Notes: a model not told the origin generated them from the sequence alone. A DNA stretch of 64,000 bases from Rhodoplanes sp. Z2-YC6860 (GCF_001579845.1 NZ_CP007440.1:8129890-8193889), one strand, 5' to 3'. Positions 36,509-47,324 are shown, counted from the first letter of the stretch. A program made the numbers and translations.

Positions 36509-36997
36509 ATGATCAGGCTGAAGATGTTCGTGTGCGCTGGTGTGTTGGCGCTGCTGGCGGTGATGCCGGCCAAGGCGCAGACCCCGCCGCCGCCGTACGG
36601 GCCGGCGATCGGCCTTGAGAATGCCCGCAAGGCGATGACGGCGGCCGAGGGTGAGGCCACCAAGAACAACTGGGCCGTGGTGATCTCGATCATCGACAGC
36701 GGCGGGCACATCGTGATGCTGCACCGGCGCGACGACGTGCAGCTCTCCTCGATCGAGTTGTCCCAAGGCAAAGCCAAGACCGCGCTGATGTTCAAGCGAC
36801 CGTCCAAAGTGCTGGACGACGCCATTGCCGGCGGCGGCCCCGGCCTGCGCTTTCTCGCCCTGAAGGATATCGTGCCGCTGGAAGGCGGATTGCCGCTGAT
36901 CGTCGATGGCAAGATCGTCGGCGCAATCGGCGTTTCGGGCGTGTTGTCGTCGCAGGACGCGCAGATTGCCCGCGCCGGCGCGGACGCTTTGAAGTAA
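36509..36997 (+). CDS. Exported GlcG/HbpS-like (DUF336) protein
   Basis: A 162-residue protein. Signal peptide ~1-23 (FVCAGVLALLAVMPAKAQ). Mature part is one GlcG/HbpS domain (NARKAMTAAEGEATKNNW, VVISIIDSGGHIVMLHRRDD, then GGLPLIVDGKIVGAIGVSG). Family members bind haem, cobalamin or act as redox sensors; GlcG itself is of unknown function. ATG 36509 follows GGAGGA 5 nt upstream. Confidence 0.82.
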   Translation: MIRLKMFVCAGVLALLAVMPAKAQTPPPPYGPAIGLENARKAMTAAEGEATKNNWAVVISIIDSGGHIVMLHRRDDVQLSSIELSQGKAKTALMFKRPSKVLDDAIAGGGPGLRFLALKDIVPLEGGLPLIVDGKIVGAIGVSGVLSSQDAQIARAGADALK

Positions 36998-37048
36998 GCT
37001 GAGCGGGCCGGCACTTTCGTTGAGTTCGGAGTAGATCCGTCGGGGGCC

Positions 37049-37756
37049 ATGGATCACCGTCCGCATATCGTCGTGGTGGAGGACGAGGCGACCCAGCGTC
37101 AGCTCCTCTGCGACTATCTCGACAAGCAGAACTTCCGCGTCAGCAGCGCCGACGGGGGCGTGGCGCTGCGCAGGCTTGTCGAGCGCGAACCGCCGGCGCT
37201 GGTGCTGCTCGACGTGGGCCTGCCCGGCGAGGACGGCTTCGCGCTGGCGCGCTGGCTTCGCGAGCGCAGCGGCCGCATCGGCATCATCATGGTGACGGCG
37301 TCGTCCGATACCGTGGACCGCGTGGTCGGCCTCGAGACCGGCGCCGACGATTACATCGGCAAACCCTACGAGCCGCGCGAGTTGCTCGCCCGCGTGAAAA
37401 GCGTGCTCCGCCGAGTCACCGGCGCACCGACCGCCTCGGGCCCGCGGGTGCGCATGGGCCGCCGGGTGCTCGACCTCGAAAAGCGCGTACTGGTCGATCC
37501 CGCCGACGGCAGCGAGGAGACGCTGACGGCAAGCGAATACGACCTGCTCAAGCTGTTCGCCGAAAACCCCAACCGGCCGCTGCAGCGCGACTGGCTCCTG
37601 GAATCGGCGGCCCACCGCGAGATGGAAGCCTTCGATCGCGCCATCGACCTCCGAATCACGCGGCTGCGCAAAAAGATCGAGGCCGATCCAGCGCACCCGG
37701 ATTCCATTCGCACGGTGCGAGGGGTGGGTTATATGTTCGTGCCGCCAAAGGATTAG
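37049..37756 (+). CDS. OmpR/PhoB-family response regulator (orphan)
   Basis: A 235-residue regulator. Receiver domain 1-120 with acidic pocket VVEDE, phosphorylation Asp in VLLDVGLPGEDG (~55) and Lys in IGKPYEP. C-terminal winged-helix ~130-235 with YDLLKLF and RTVRGVGYMFV. No histidine kinase is adjacent; the nearest one is 2.8 kb away and carries its own receiver and Hpt. Resembles the TorR/ArcA subgroup in the GVGYMF end. Confidence 0.9.
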   Translation: MDHRPHIVVVEDEATQRQLLCDYLDKQNFRVSSADGGVALRRLVEREPPALVLLDVGLPGEDGFALARWLRERSGRIGIIMVTASSDTVDRVVGLETGADDYIGKPYEPRELLARVKSVLRRVTGAPTASGPRVRMGRRVLDLEKRVLVDPADGSEETLTASEYDLLKLFAENPNRPLQRDWLLESAAHREMEAFDRAIDLRITRLRKKIEADPAHPDSIRTVRGVGYMFVPPKD

Positions 37757-37857
37757 GCGGCATTCTATTACCATTATCGCCGGCAGAGGCATGAACCCGG
37801 CCGCCTTGCCGCACGACCAATGAATGTCATGAGAGGGGCAAAAGTAGAGGCGTGACA

Positions 37858-38430
37858 ATGAACACCAGCATTCTTTGCAGCTTGAAGCGCGGCTTGGCCG
37901 CTTTTGTTTTCATTTCAGCATTTGCGTCTGCAGCACAGGCCGAGCCGGCTGAAGCGCCGGTCGAGATGCTGAAGAATCCGACTCCGCCCGTGCAGCAGGC
38001 TTCGCTGCCCAAGCCCGAGCATCCGTTTGCCACGATGGCCGGCACCTGGACAGGCGGCGGCACCATCGAGCTGACCGGCGAGATCAAGGAAAACCTGCGC
38101 TGCCGCGCCAACTACAATTACGGCGCCGCCAACAACAGTCTCGCGCTCAGCATCCGCTGCGCCAGCGACAACTACAAATTCGAGCTGACCAGCAACGTGG
38201 TCGAGCGGCGCGGGCAACTTTCCGGCACCTGGAGCGAGGCCGCGTACAAGGTGTCCGGCCAGATCTCCGGCCGCGTGCAAGGCAACCACATCGCGGCAAT
38301 CGCAAGCGGCGACAGCTTCACGTCGGACCTCGCGGTGACCACCACGGCCAACCGCATGTCGGTCACGATGACGCCAAAGGCGACTTACGTGATCGCGGTG
38401 AAGATGGCCTTCAACCGCGCGGGGAAGTGA
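37858..38430 (+). CDS. Exported protein of unknown function
   Basis: A 190-residue secreted protein from ATG 37858 (GTG at 37852 would add two residues). Signal peptide ~1-30 (AFVFISAFASAAQA), a linker with Pro, then a compact beta-rich domain (FATMAGTWTGGGTIELTGEI ... CRANYNYGAANNSLALSIRC ... GQISGRVQGN). The two cysteines could form a disulfide. The strand pattern is lipocalin/THAP-like, but no family is recognised. Confidence 0.6.
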   Translation: MNTSILCSLKRGLAAFVFISAFASAAQAEPAEAPVEMLKNPTPPVQQASLPKPEHPFATMAGTWTGGGTIELTGEIKENLRCRANYNYGAANNSLALSIRCASDNYKFELTSNVVERRGQLSGTWSEAAYKVSGQISGRVQGNHIAAIASGDSFTSDLAVTTTANRMSVTMTPKATYVIAVKMAFNRAGK

Positions 38431-38709
38431 CGGCTGCGATTGGCCGGCGTTGACATCGCTGGGTAGCGTCCCGCGCTATCACAACAAACGCAGTGTCATT
38501 GCCGCTCAGCACTCGATGATCTGATTGACTGCGCCACTGCCGATCGCAAATGACCGGTCTGCCCGGCGTGCCGGAGCCGGTCGATATGAGTTGCCGGCTT
38601 GGGACATCACGACTGGGTTGGCCGCTGCGTTCCGCTCGCATCCACCAGAGACGCCGGCCACGCTCCTCGCTACCATCAGTCGACTTTGCAAAGCTGGGAG
38701 AACCGCTGC

Positions 38710-39510
38710 ATGGCCGGCCACATCGACGGACCGTTGTATTACGAGCGCATGGGCCGCACCGGGCCGGTCATGGCCTTCGTGCATCCCAACCCGATGGACC
38801 AGTCGTGCTGGATTTTCCAGATGGCGCATATGTCCACCTGGTTTCGCTGCATCGCCATCGACATTCCGGGCTACGGCCGTTCGCCAAAGGCGCGTGACGG
38901 CCTGACCATGAGCGACATGGCGGAGGGCTGCTGGGAGGCTATAGAGACGGAATTTCCCAAGGAGCCCGCGATCCTGGTCGGCTGTTCGGTCGGCTCCGCC
39001 ATTCTCCCCTACATGCACCACGCGCGGCCGAGCAAAACCAAAGCGTTGATCATGTGCGGCACCGGTTACAATCCCGGCAAGGAGTTCACGGGACATCGCA
39101 TCAAACAATACACAGACCGGGGTATCGGCTATCGCTGGGATTACACCTTCGAGGACTTGAGCCCGACGTTTCGCCAAACGCCACTGGCCATGTACTTCGC
39201 CGACATGTTCGTAGAGCGCAATGCGCAGGCCGACCTCGACACGATTGTCCGCCAATTCCTGGCCCTCAAGGCGCCGGACGCCGCGGACCACTACTCGAGC
39301 GTAAAATGCCCGTCGATCATCCTGAGCGGCAGCGAGGATGGAATCCACAAGTCGGCATTCGCGCTGAAGGAGCAGATCCCCAATTGTGCGATGCGGATTC
39401 TTCATGGCGCGGGCCATGCCTGCCAGATGGAGCAACCGTGGCTGTTCGACCGCTACATGATCGAATTTTTGAAGGACCACAGCTTGTTCCCTGCGGGGCG
39501 CCAGAGTTAA
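38710..39510 (+). CDS. Alpha/beta hydrolase
   Basis: A 266-residue enzyme. Nucleophile elbow GCSVGS (Ser ~96), acid in LSGSEDGI (~210), His in LHGAGHACQME (~240); oxyanion region FVHPNPMDQS. A cap domain spans ~130-190. ATG 38710 is the first start that leaves the conserved N-terminal strand intact; upstream codons have no family similarity. 47 nt before a Bug receptor gene and probably cotranscribed, so it may act on a compound that receptor binds. Confidence 0.8.
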   Translation: MAGHIDGPLYYERMGRTGPVMAFVHPNPMDQSCWIFQMAHMSTWFRCIAIDIPGYGRSPKARDGLTMSDMAEGCWEAIETEFPKEPAILVGCSVGSAILPYMHHARPSKTKALIMCGTGYNPGKEFTGHRIKQYTDRGIGYRWDYTFEDLSPTFRQTPLAMYFADMFVERNAQADLDTIVRQFLALKAPDAADHYSSVKCPSIILSGSEDGIHKSAFALKEQIPNCAMRILHGAGHACQMEQPWLFDRYMIEFLKDHSLFPAGRQS

Positions 39511-39557
39511 GCTTGGTCCTGCCGTGGTTCGCTTGAATCATTTTCATTCTTTGAAGA

Positions 39558-40541
39558 ATGCCGATGAGCATCTTGCGCCGAGACGTTCTACGCCTTTCCG
39601 CCGGCCTCGCTGCACTGCCTGCAGTGTCGCGGCTCGCCTTCGCCGACACTTATCCGTCGCGTCCGGTCCGCGTCCTGGTCGCGACATCGGCCGGCGGCTC
39701 GACCGACATCATCGGGCGGTTGGTGGCGCAATATCTCAGCGACAAGTTGGGCCAATCGTTCTTCGTCGAGAACCGGCCAGGCGGGGGCAACAACATCGGC
39801 ACCGAGATGGCGGCGCATGCGCCGCCCGACGGTTACACGTTGTTCATGGCGAACTCGGTCAACGCCATCAACAACTCGCTCTACGAGAACTTGAACTACG
39901 TCTTCATGAGCGACTTCGTCCCGATCGTGAATACGATGACCTCGCCGTGTCTGATGATGGTTCATCCGTCGGTGCCGGCGAAGACGGCGGCAGAGTTCAT
40001 CGCGCTTGCCAAGGCCAACCCGGGCAAGATCAATATGGGTTCCGGCGGCATCGGCTCGACTGGCCATCTCGGCGGCGAGCTTCTTCAGATGATGGCAGGG
40101 ATCAAGCTCACGCACGTTCCTTATCGCGGCGAGGCGCCGGCGATGACAGATCTCATCGCCGGGCACTGCCAGATGGTCATCGCCACCACAGGCTCGGCAA
40201 TGGAATATTGCAAGGCCGGCTCGGTACGCGCGATCGCGGTGACGCTCGACATGAAGCTCGACGCGCTGCCGGACGTGAAGCCTTTATCGGACCTCCTGCC
40301 TGGTTACATGGCCATCGGCTGGAGCGGTCTGGTTGCGCCAAAAGACGTACCGGCCGAGATCGTTGCGCTGCTCCACAAGCATGCCAGCGACGCGCTCGCC
40401 CAACCCAACATCAAGCAGCGCGTCATTGACATGGGCGGCGTGGTGCCCGGCGGCACGGCCGCCGACTTTGGGCGGTTTATGGCCGAGGACACCGAGCGCT
40501 GGGCGAAGGTGATCAAGGTCGCCAACATCAAGCTGAATTAG
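39558..40541 (+). CDS. Bug-family solute receptor, Tat-type signal
   Basis: A 327-residue Bug/TctC receptor. The N-terminus MPMSILRRDVLRLSAGLAAL has twin arginines, suggesting Tat export. Mature start YPSRPVRVLVATSAGGSTDII, then VENRPGGGNNIGTEMAA, IKLTHVPYRGEAPAMTDLIAGH and a WAKVIKVANIKLN end, all typical. Follows the alpha/beta hydrolase. No TctAB genes nearby. Stop is 8 nt from the convergent hybrid kinase stop. Confidence 0.88.
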   Translation: MPMSILRRDVLRLSAGLAALPAVSRLAFADTYPSRPVRVLVATSAGGSTDIIGRLVAQYLSDKLGQSFFVENRPGGGNNIGTEMAAHAPPDGYTLFMANSVNAINNSLYENLNYVFMSDFVPIVNTMTSPCLMMVHPSVPAKTAAEFIALAKANPGKINMGSGGIGSTGHLGGELLQMMAGIKLTHVPYRGEAPAMTDLIAGHCQMVIATTGSAMEYCKAGSVRAIAVTLDMKLDALPDVKPLSDLLPGYMAIGWSGLVAPKDVPAEIVALLHKHASDALAQPNIKQRVIDMGGVVPGGTAADFGRFMAEDTERWAKVIKVANIKLN

Positions 40542-40548
40542 TCTCTCG

Positions 40549-43500
40549 CTAGCGCCGCGACACGCTGATCTCGGCCAATGCCCGCCGCAACTCCACCGCC
40601 AGCGGCCCGAGTCCGTCGCGCGCCCGTGCACGATCGCCGGCCTTGCCGGCCTGTTCGAGCGCGGCAGCGGCCTGCCCGACACCCTTGGCGCCGATCGCCT
40701 GCGCGGCCCCTTTCAGCTTGTGCGCGGCGGCCGCAAGCTGCGCGAGATTGTTGTTGCGCGAGGCGCTGTCGATCTCGCGCTGGGTGTCAGCGGCCGTGTC
40801 TTCGAACTTGCGCAACAGCTGATCGATCGCCGCCTGGTCATCGCCGAGCCAGGCACCGAGCACGCTCCGATCGATCGCGCTGCCCGCCTCACCGTTGCCC
40901 GCGGCCGCATGCCCCTTGCCGCCGCCGACCGAGAGCCAACGCTCCAGCGTGGCGCGCAACCGATCGATGTTCACCGGCTTGACCAGATAGGCATCCATGC
41001 CGGCCTCGATGCAGCGCTCCTCCTCGCCCTTCAACGCATTGGCTGTCACGGCGACGATCGGTGTTTGGCCGGGACGCGTGCCGTTCCTCTCTGCCTCGCG
41101 GATGCGTTGACTGAGCTCATAACCGTCCATGCGCGGCATGTGGATGTCGGCCAGCACCGCGTTGTAGCGGCCTGCCGCCCAGGCCTCCAAGGCCTCGACA
41201 CCGTCATTGACGCTGTCCGCCTCGATCCCGAGCAGGTCGAGCTGGCGCACCAGCACCTCGCGGTTGACCGGATGATCGTCGACCACCAGCACGCGGAAAT
41301 GCTCGCGCTTCTGTGCCATGCCGTCCTTCGCGCCACCCTCCGGGCGCAGCAGTGTGGCGAGCGGCGAGTCCGCCGGCGCGGCCTTCAAGGTCAGCGACAC
41401 CGTGAAGGTCGAGCCCTTGCCCGCCGCGCTGTCGATCTCGACCGTGCCATCCATCAGCTCGGACAAGCGCCGCACAATGGAGAGGCCCAAGCCCGTGCCG
41501 CCGAATTTCCGCGTCGTCGACGAGTCGGCCTGGGCGAACGGCTGGAACAGCCTGGCCCGCTGCTCTGCGCTCAGGCCGATGCCGGTGTCTGTCACTGACA
41601 GTGTCACGCGCGTTGCGCCATGGCCGAGAGGTTTCGTGCCGCCGCGCACGCGGACGCCGCCACGTTGGGTGAACTTGAGCGCATTGCTGACGAGATTGAA
41701 CAAGATCTGGCGCACGCGGGTGGGATCACCAACGAGCGCATCGTTCGAGCCGGCTTCGATGAAGGAGTCGAGCGTCAGCCCCTTGCCGGCCGCCTGCGGC
41801 CGGAAGGTGTCGATGGCGCCATCGATCAGGCCTGACAGCGAGAAGGCGGTCTCTTCCAGTTCGAGACGGCCGGCTTCGATCTTCGAGAAGTCGAGCAGGT
41901 CGTCGATGATCCGCAGAAGCGCATTCGCCGAATCGCGCATCGTTCCGACGCTCTTTCGCTGCGAATCGTCGAGGCCTTGATGCTCCAGCACCTCGAGCAT
42001 GCCGAGCACGCCGTTCATCGGCGTGCGGATCTCGTGGCTCATGGTGGCGAGAAAAGTCGACTTGGCCTGGTTGGCGGCCTCGGCCTCGACGCGCGCGTTC
42101 TCGGCGGCCTCCTTGGCCGTGGCGAGCGCCGCCTCGCGCTCACGCAACTCGGTGATGTCATGATAGACGCCGAGCAGGCCGCCGTCCTCGAGCTCGCGGA
42201 AGATGTATTCGATGTAGCGGCCGCCATAGGTGCGGCGCTCATAGCGGTTGCCGCCCGGTTTACGCATGCGTCCCGCGACGTCGGCGACGATCTTGTCGAT
42301 GTCGCCGTCCGGCCCGTATTCGCCGCGCGTGACCATATGACGGATGAGCTTCATGCCGGAATCGCCCGGCTGGATCAGGTCCGGCGTATAGCCGTGCAAC
42401 TCGCGGTGATGGCGGTTGGAAAACACCCAGCGGAAGTCCTTGTCGAACAGCGACACGCCGTCGACCAGATTGTCGAACACCGTCTGCATGGTCTGATGGG
42501 TACGCTCGACCTCGTCGCGTGCGATCTCGGCGGCTTCCTTCGACGCCGCCAACGCCTCCTCGCGATCCTTCAACTCGGTGATATCGCGGGTCAGTGCGAT
42601 GGTGTCGCCGTCGCGCAGCGGGATGAAGCGGAATTCGAGATGCTTGCCTTCGGCGGTGCGACGCTCGAAATAGGCGCCGCCGGGCTTGGTGATGAATTCG
42701 TAACGCTTCCGCACCGCATCGTCGGCCTGCTCGAACGGGCCGAAATCGCCGCGCCTGCCCTGAAAACGCAAGATGTCGAGCAACGAGACGCCAGGCTGCG
42801 CCAACTCCGGCGGAAGCTTGATGAAGTCGACAAGACTGGGGTTTGTGAACTTCACGATATAGTTCGGATCGAACAGCGTGACGCCGTCGCTCATATTGTC
42901 GAGCACCGAACCAAGAAGGCTGCGCGCCTGTTCGACGGCGTCCTCGCGATCCTTGAGCTCTGTGATGTCGCGGTGCATGCCGAGCAAGCCGCCATCGGCA
43001 AGCGGCAGATAAACGAACTCGATATGGCGGCCGCTCACCGTCTTGCGGTCGTAGCGAATGCCGCCCTCGGTCAGCATGTAAGCACGCCGCTCCTTCACGG
43101 TCCGCTCGACGTCATCGAGCGGGCCGAAGTCGCCGCGCATGGCCTGGAAGCGGATGATCTCTTCCACCGACAAGCCGGCCTGGGTCACGTCATCGGACAG
43201 GCGCAGCTTTTCGCGAAACTGGTTGTTGCCGAAGACGAAGTTGAAATCCTTGTCGATCAGAATGACGCCGTCATTCATGTTGTCGAGCACGGTCTGCATC
43301 GCGGCCTTGGTGCGCTCGACGTCCTCCTTGGCCTGGGCCAGCGCCTCCTCGCGATGGCGCAGCTCGGTGATGTCGCGGAAGCCTCCAAGGATGCTGCCGC
43401 CGGCGATCGGCTTGAAGCTGAACTCTATGGTGCGGCCGCCCTGCTCCCGCACATAGCGGGTGCCGCCCGGCGTCGTCATGCGCGCATAGGCCGAAGCAAC

Positions 43501-46134
43501 GTAGCGCTGGACGTCTTGTTCGCTCGTGACCGGACCGTAGTCGCCGCGGCGAGCCTGGAACAGCATGATGTCGCGTACGGGGGTGCCCGGGCGCACCAGC
43601 TCCTCGGGAAGGCGTCGCGCCTCGATCTGCTGCCGGCTCATGAAGACATGGCGCATGTCGCGATCGACCAGCGCCACGCCATCATCCATGTTGTCGAACG
43701 CGGTCTGCATCACCTCGCGGGTGCGCTCGATCTCGGCGGTCTGCGCCCGCACCTCGCGGAACAGCCGCAAGGTCTCGATCGCGATCACGGCCTGATCCGC
43801 AAACGTCGACATCAGCTCGATCTGCGCCGGCGTGAACGGCATCGACTTGTGGCGCGTCAGGGCAAGAACACCAATGGGCGTGCCCTCGCGCATCAGCGGG
43901 ATGCCGAGCATGGTGCTGAATTCGTTGAACTGGCGCGGACCCGACCATGAATATTCCGGATCGGCGCCGACGTCGGGAATGTGCACCACCCGGCGCTCCA
44001 GGATGGTGCGGCCGGACAGCGAGTTGCGGCCGGGCTTCACGGCCTGGCGCTTCATGTAATCGGTCAGCTCCGGCGAATAGCCGTGACTTGCGGTGACGCG
44101 GAACACGTCTCCGTCGCGCTGGAAGATGTTGGTGCCGTCGGCTTCCGAAAGCCTGGTCGCCGCTTCGACCAGACGCTGCAGCACGGTGTCGAGATCGACC
44201 CGGCCGTCATTGATCAGCTTGAGAATGTCGGCCGCGGACCGCAGCGCCTCTTCGCGATGCTTGACCTCGGTCATGTCGTGACCGACCGCAAGCACCCGGC
44301 CGCCCGGCAGCGGCTTGAACGAGAACTCGACCAGGTGGCCGTTCGCGGTGCGGCGGAAGTTCTTGCTGCCCTTCGGATCGCGAATGCGCGCGGCGCGCTC
44401 GGCGACAACCTTCTCGACGTCGACGTCGGGGCCGTAGTCGCCGCGCTCGGCCATGAAGCGCAGCCCGTCGAAGCCTGTCGCGCCCGGCCCGCCGACCTCC
44501 GGCGGATATTCGAAATAGTCGAGCAGCTGACGGTTGACGAACTCGACCTTGAAATCCTTGTCGAAGAGCTGGACACCCTCGTTCATGTTGTCGAGCACGA
44601 TCTGCATCACGCGCCGCGTGCTTTCGGCGTCGGTGCGCGCCGCCTCTGCGGCTTCCTTCGCGGCAGCGAGCGACTGCTCGCGCTCTTTCAGCGCCGTGAT
44701 GTCGCGGTGGATGCTGATGATGGTGCCGTTGGCGAGCGTCTTGTAGTTGACCTCGATATAGTGGCCGCTGGCGGAGCGGCGCTCGAAGTGCACCTCCGGC
44801 ATGCGCATGTGCGCGACCTCGTGCCGGACCTTGGCCTCGATGTCGTCGAGCGGGCCGAAATCGCCGCGCTTCGCTTGGAAGCGCCGGATATCGCTGAGCA
44901 GGCATCCCGGATAAACCACGTCGGCCGGATAGTTCTGGAATTCCATCATCCGATCGTTGACGAAATGCACGCGCACATCGTCGCCCTCGGGCGTCATCAG
45001 CGCGATGCCGTCGTCCATGTTGTCGATCATGGTGGCGAGGATTTCGCGGGTGCGCTCGGTCTCGCGCGTGTGCTCCTGCACCTGTTCGAACAGCCGCACC
45101 GTCTCGATCGCGATCACGGCCTGGTCGGCGAAGGTCGAGATCAGCTCGAGCTGGCGCGCGCTGAACGGCCGGCCGACGTCACGGGTCAGCGTGATGACGC
45201 CGATCGGTTCGCCCTCACGCAGCAGCGGCACGCCGACGATGGCACGGAAATCGGCGACGTTATGGACCTCGGGCCAGTTGTATTCGGTGTCCTTCTCGAT
45301 GTCGGGAATATGGATGACGCGGCGCTCCAGCACGGTGCGGCCCAGGACGGTTTCACGGGTTGGTGGGAGGCGCTTGTCGCGCAAGAAGTCCTTCTGCTTG
45401 CGGCTGAGCCCCTTCTCGGCGGCGAGCCGGTAGTGATCGCCGTCGCGGCGGAACACCAGCGCGGCGTCGGCCTCGCAGAGCCGCACGGCAGCAGCCACCA
45501 CGGCGTCGAGCACGGTCTGCAGTTCGAAGGTCGAGCGGCTCATCACCTTGAGCACGTCGGCGGAAGCGACCAGCGCCTCGTCGAGATGCTTCGCCTCGGT
45601 GATGTCGCCCGCGGCGCCGACCATGCGATAAGCCCAGCCGTCCGGCCTGCGCAGCGCAATGCCCGCCTGGCGCGACCAGCGCCAATTGCCGGCGCCGTCG
45701 CGGTAGCGCAACTCCATGGAGAAGCGCGGGGTCTTGCCCTTCAGGTGTTCGGCCAGCGTGTATTTGAACAGCGGCCGGTCGTCGGGATGGATGCGGTTGG
45801 TCCAATCGCTGGTCTTACGCATCTGCGCGGGGTCGAGCCCGAGAATCTTGAACAGGCCCGGCGCGAAATAGATCGTGTCGTTCTCGATGTCCCAGTCGTA
45901 GAGATTCTCGTTGATCGACTCCAGCGCCAGCGCATAGCGCTCGGCATCGGCCGGAACTGGCTTGGGCGCGAGTTTACGCTTCGCTTGAACAGGCTTGGCT
46001 TGAACAGACTTGGACCGCGTCGACCCGGCGGCCGGCTTGGCGGCGCTTTTGGTCGCGGTTTTTGTCTTGTTCTTCACGACCTTGGCTTTGGTCTTTGTAG
46101 CTGTCTTACCGGCAGCGCGAGACATACCTGTCAT
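40549..46134 (-). CDS. Giant hybrid sensor histidine kinase (7 PAS, 2 GAF, HisKA, HATPase, REC, Hpt)
   Basis: An 1861-residue cytoplasmic sensor without membrane helices. Order: Lys/Ala/Thr-rich tail 1-65; PAS1 ~66-190; GAF1 ~200-365; PAS2 ~365-490; PAS3 ~505-630; GAF2 ~635-800; PAS4 ~810-940, PAS5 ~945-1070, PAS6 ~1072-1200, PAS7 ~1215-1340; HisKA with [11 protein letters not shown] (His1367); HATPase with N box [15 protein letters not shown] and [11 protein letters not shown] with Asp1663 in [10 protein letters not shown]; Hpt with AHKLKGAA (His1805). PAS2-PAS7 are of the PAS_7 kind, each starting DN(M/L)xDG/xEG and holding an RGD(F/Y)GP motif, so they arose by repeated duplication. Starts at ATG 46134; a GTG at 46155 is also open. 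A full phosphorelay is encoded in one chain. The partner regulator is unknown; the orphan OmpR-type gene is 2.8 kb away but has no Hpt-linked evidence. Confidence 0.9.
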   Translation of the reverse strand: MTGMSRAAGKTATKTKAKVVKNKTKTATKSAAKPAAGSTRSKSVQAKPVQAKRKLAPKPVPADAERYALALESINENLYDWDIENDTIYFAPGLFKILGLDPAQMRKTSDWTNRIHPDDRPLFKYTLAEHLKGKTPRFSMELRYRDGAGNWRWSRQAGIALRRPDGWAYRMVGAAGDITEAKHLDEALVASADVLKVMSRSTFELQTVLDAVVAAAVRLCEADAALVFRRDGDHYRLAAEKGLSRKQKDFLRDKRLPPTRETVLGRTVLERRVIHIPDIEKDTEYNWPEVHNVADFRAIVGVPLLREGEPIGVITLTRDVGRPFSARQLELISTFADQAVIAIETVRLFEQVQEHTRETERTREILATMIDNMDDGIALMTPEGDDVRVHFVNDRMMEFQNYPADVVYPGCLLSDIRRFQAKRGDFGPLDDIEAKVRHEVAHMRMPEVHFERRSASGHYIEVNYKTLANGTIISIHRDITALKEREQSLAAAKEAAEAARTDAESTRRVMQIVLDNMNEGVQLFDKDFKVEFVNRQLLDYFEYPPEVGGPGATGFDGLRFMAERGDYGPDVDVEKVVAERAARIRDPKGSKNFRRTANGHLVEFSFKPLPGGRVLAVGHDMTEVKHREEALRSAADILKLINDGRVDLDTVLQRLVEAATRLSEADGTNIFQRDGDVFRVTASHGYSPELTDYMKRQAVKPGRNSLSGRTILERRVVHIPDVGADPEYSWSGPRQFNEFSTMLGIPLMREGTPIGVLALTRHKSMPFTPAQIELMSTFADQAVIAIETLRLFREVRAQTAEIERTREVMQTAFDNMDDGVALVDRDMRHVFMSRQQIEARRLPEELVRPGTPVRDIMLFQARRGDYGPVTSEQDVQRYVASAYARMTTPGGTRYVREQGGRTIEFSFKPIAGGSILGGFRDITELRHREEALAQAKEDVERTKAAMQTVLDNMNDGVILIDKDFNFVFGNNQFREKLRLSDDVTQAGLSVEEIIRFQAMRGDFGPLDDVERTVKERRAYMLTEGGIRYDRKTVSGRHIEFVYLPLADGGLLGMHRDITELKDREDAVEQARSLLGSVLDNMSDGVTLFDPNYIVKFTNPSLVDFIKLPPELAQPGVSLLDILRFQGRRGDFGPFEQADDAVRKRYEFITKPGGAYFERRTAEGKHLEFRFIPLRDGDTIALTRDITELKDREEALAASKEAAEIARDEVERTHQTMQTVFDNLVDGVSLFDKDFRWVFSNRHHRELHGYTPDLIQPGDSGMKLIRHMVTRGEYGPDGDIDKIVADVAGRMRKPGGNRYERRTYGGRYIEYIFRELEDGGLLGVYHDITELREREAALATAKEAAENARVEAEAANQAKSTFLATMSHEIRTPMNGVLGMLEVLEHQGLDDSQRKSVGTMRDSANALLRIIDDLLDFSKIEAGRLELEETAFSLSGLIDGAIDTFRPQAAGKGLTLDSFIEAGSNDALVGDPTRVRQILFNLVSNALKFTQRGGVRVRGGTKPLGHGATRVTLSVTDTGIGLSAEQRARLFQPFAQADSSTTRKFGGTGLGLSIVRRLSELMDGTVEIDSAAGKGSTFTVSLTLKAAPADSPLATLLRPEGGAKDGMAQKREHFRVLVVDDHPVNREVLVRQLDLLGIEADSVNDGVEALEAWAAGRYNAVLADIHMPRMDGYELSQRIREAERNGTRPGQTPIVAVTANALKGEEERCIEAGMDAYLVKPVNIDRLRATLERWLSVGGGKGHAAAGNGEAGSAIDRSVLGAWLGDDQAAIDQLLRKFEDTAADTQREIDSASRNNNLAQLAAAAHKLKGAAQAIGAKGVGQAAAALEQAGKAGDRARARDGLGPLAVELRRALAEISVSRR

Positions 46135-46173
46135 CGGTATCCAAACATCCCCCACCTGTCATAGTGGGAGGCG

Positions 46174-46251
46174 TTTGTATCGTCGATGTTTCGCGGCAGC
46201 GGCGATTTGTATCGTTTGTATCGCCCGGGGCCCCAACGATACCAACGATAC
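46174..46251. promoter_or_regulatory. Repeated TTTGTATCG motifs and an imperfect hairpin between divergent genes
   Basis: TTTGTATCG occurs three times (46174-46182, 46206-46214, 46215-46223), and the last two form the left arm of an imperfect 15-bp inverted repeat with CGATACCAACGATAC at 46237-46251. The region separates the hybrid kinase (minus) from the DoxX-like gene (plus), so the motif may be an operator shared by both. A transcript attenuator is the other option. Confidence 0.45.
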
Positions 46252-46327
46252 GTATTTTCCCTGATGCGACATTCCGGCGATACGCAGCGGGCCTATTACG
46301 CTGGCCATCGAAATCACGGGGCCTGCC

Positions 46328-46717
46328 ATGACCAAGACCGCCAGCATCTACGCAGCGCAAATCGTGCTTGGGCTGATCGCCATGGCCGCCGGTTACGCCA
46401 AGATCACCGGCACCGGGCTTATGGTCCAGCAGTTCCAGATGCTCGGCATCGGCCAGAGCTTCCTCACGATCGCGGGCGCGGCCGAGATAGCGGCGGGGTT
46501 CTGTCTGCTGCTGCCCCGCGGCGGCATCCTCGGCGCGGTGCTGCTCGCGGGCGTCATGGTTGGCGCGCTTGGCATCACGGTCGGCCACGTTGCGAGCGCT
46601 GTCGCCCAGCCGCACCACACCACTGCGCTCACGGCGACCGGTTTCAACTCGCACCAGCCGGTCGACCAAGCCGGTTCGTTCCAGATCGTCCGGCCGCGCA
46701 CCGAGTGGGATATCTAA
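46328..46717 (+). CDS. DoxX-like membrane protein
   Basis: A 129-residue protein with four predicted helices: ~8-25 (AAQIVLGLIAMAAGYAKI), ~42-62, ~66-86 (GGILGAVLLAGVMVGALGI) and a short fourth. The first helix with GYAKITGTG fits the DoxX/DoxD family, members of which are linked to thiol or quinone oxidation. Divergent from the hybrid kinase. Followed by a weak terminator. Confidence 0.7.
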   Translation: MTKTASIYAAQIVLGLIAMAAGYAKITGTGLMVQQFQMLGIGQSFLTIAGAAEIAAGFCLLLPRGGILGAVLLAGVMVGALGITVGHVASAVAQPHHTTALTATGFNSHQPVDQAGSFQIVRPRTEWDI

Positions 46718-46756
46718 TGTTTCCCTGCCGTGTACGCCGTTAGGCGGGCGTGGCCG

Positions 46757-46792
46757 CCGGTTGCGGGGGAAACCCGCACCGGAGGTTTATTT
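46757..46792 (+). terminator. Weak terminator after the DoxX-like gene
   Basis: Stem CCGG(T)TGCGGG / CCCGCACCGG with one bulged T and a GGAAA loop, followed by AGGTTTATTTG. Confidence 0.45.
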
Positions 46793-46811
46793 GATTTCGG
46801 CCTGCCGACGA

Positions 46812-47132
46812 TCAGTCGCGGGCGTAGCCGATCAAGGGCTTCTTCTTGCGGCCCAGGATGATCAGGATCACGCCGAGCACGCAGAAGATCGCCGCGGCGG
46901 GCTGATCGAGCACCGACGCAACGCCAATCTTCCAGGCCTCGAGACCCAACTTCTGTTCAACCAGCGTCTGCAGCATGCGCAGGCTGCTGTCGTGGATCGT
47001 ATTCCAAAGCGCGCCGGTCTTGGTGATCAGCAACGTGCCGTCCGAAATCGTCCGGATGCCGTCATAGACCACGAAGATGAAAGCCAGAGCGAGCAGCAGC
47101 AGCCCAATAAAGCGCAATAAAAACCGGATCAT
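46812..47132 (-). CDS. Small membrane protein
   Basis: A 106-residue protein starting at ATG 47132. Two predicted helices: ~4-25 (FLLRFIGLLLLALAFIFVVYDG) and ~78-98 (AAAIFCVLGVILIILG), with a polar, mostly helical loop of ~50 residues between them (RTISDGTLLITKTGALWNTI). C-terminal GRKKKPLIGYARD is basic. Conserved in appearance, but no function is known to me. Divergent from maeB across ~190 bp. Confidence 0.6.
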   Translation of the reverse strand: MIRFLLRFIGLLLLALAFIFVVYDGIRTISDGTLLITKTGALWNTIHDSSLRMLQTLVEQKLGLEAWKIGVASVLDQPAAAIFCVLGVILIILGRKKKPLIGYARD

Positions 47133-47324
47133 TACCCAATTCCGAGCGCCTTCCCAGGGCACCGCTTACCGCGGCAGGCGCTTCCGTTCAATCCTTTCCC
47201 GCTGCCAATTATCGTCGCTGCGACACGGAGGCCGACCTGCCTTGCAGGCGTGCTCCCTTGAGGAGCCATACCCGGTTCCGCTAACGTCGGGTTTTCCTGC
47301 CTCCTGGAAGAGTAGAGTATTGAA

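Noticed and set aside
38431..38709. Possible decayed gene upstream of the alpha/beta hydrolase
   Set aside because: Small frames exist but none shows a family pattern; without a search no remnant can be claimed.
41977..46164. Two very long open frames (~650 and ~730 codons) on the plus strand opposite the hybrid kinase
   Set aside because: They are antisense to a well-supported kinase with clear domains; in high-GC DNA the third-base bias opens the complementary frame. Their translations are Ala/Arg/His-rich without motifs.
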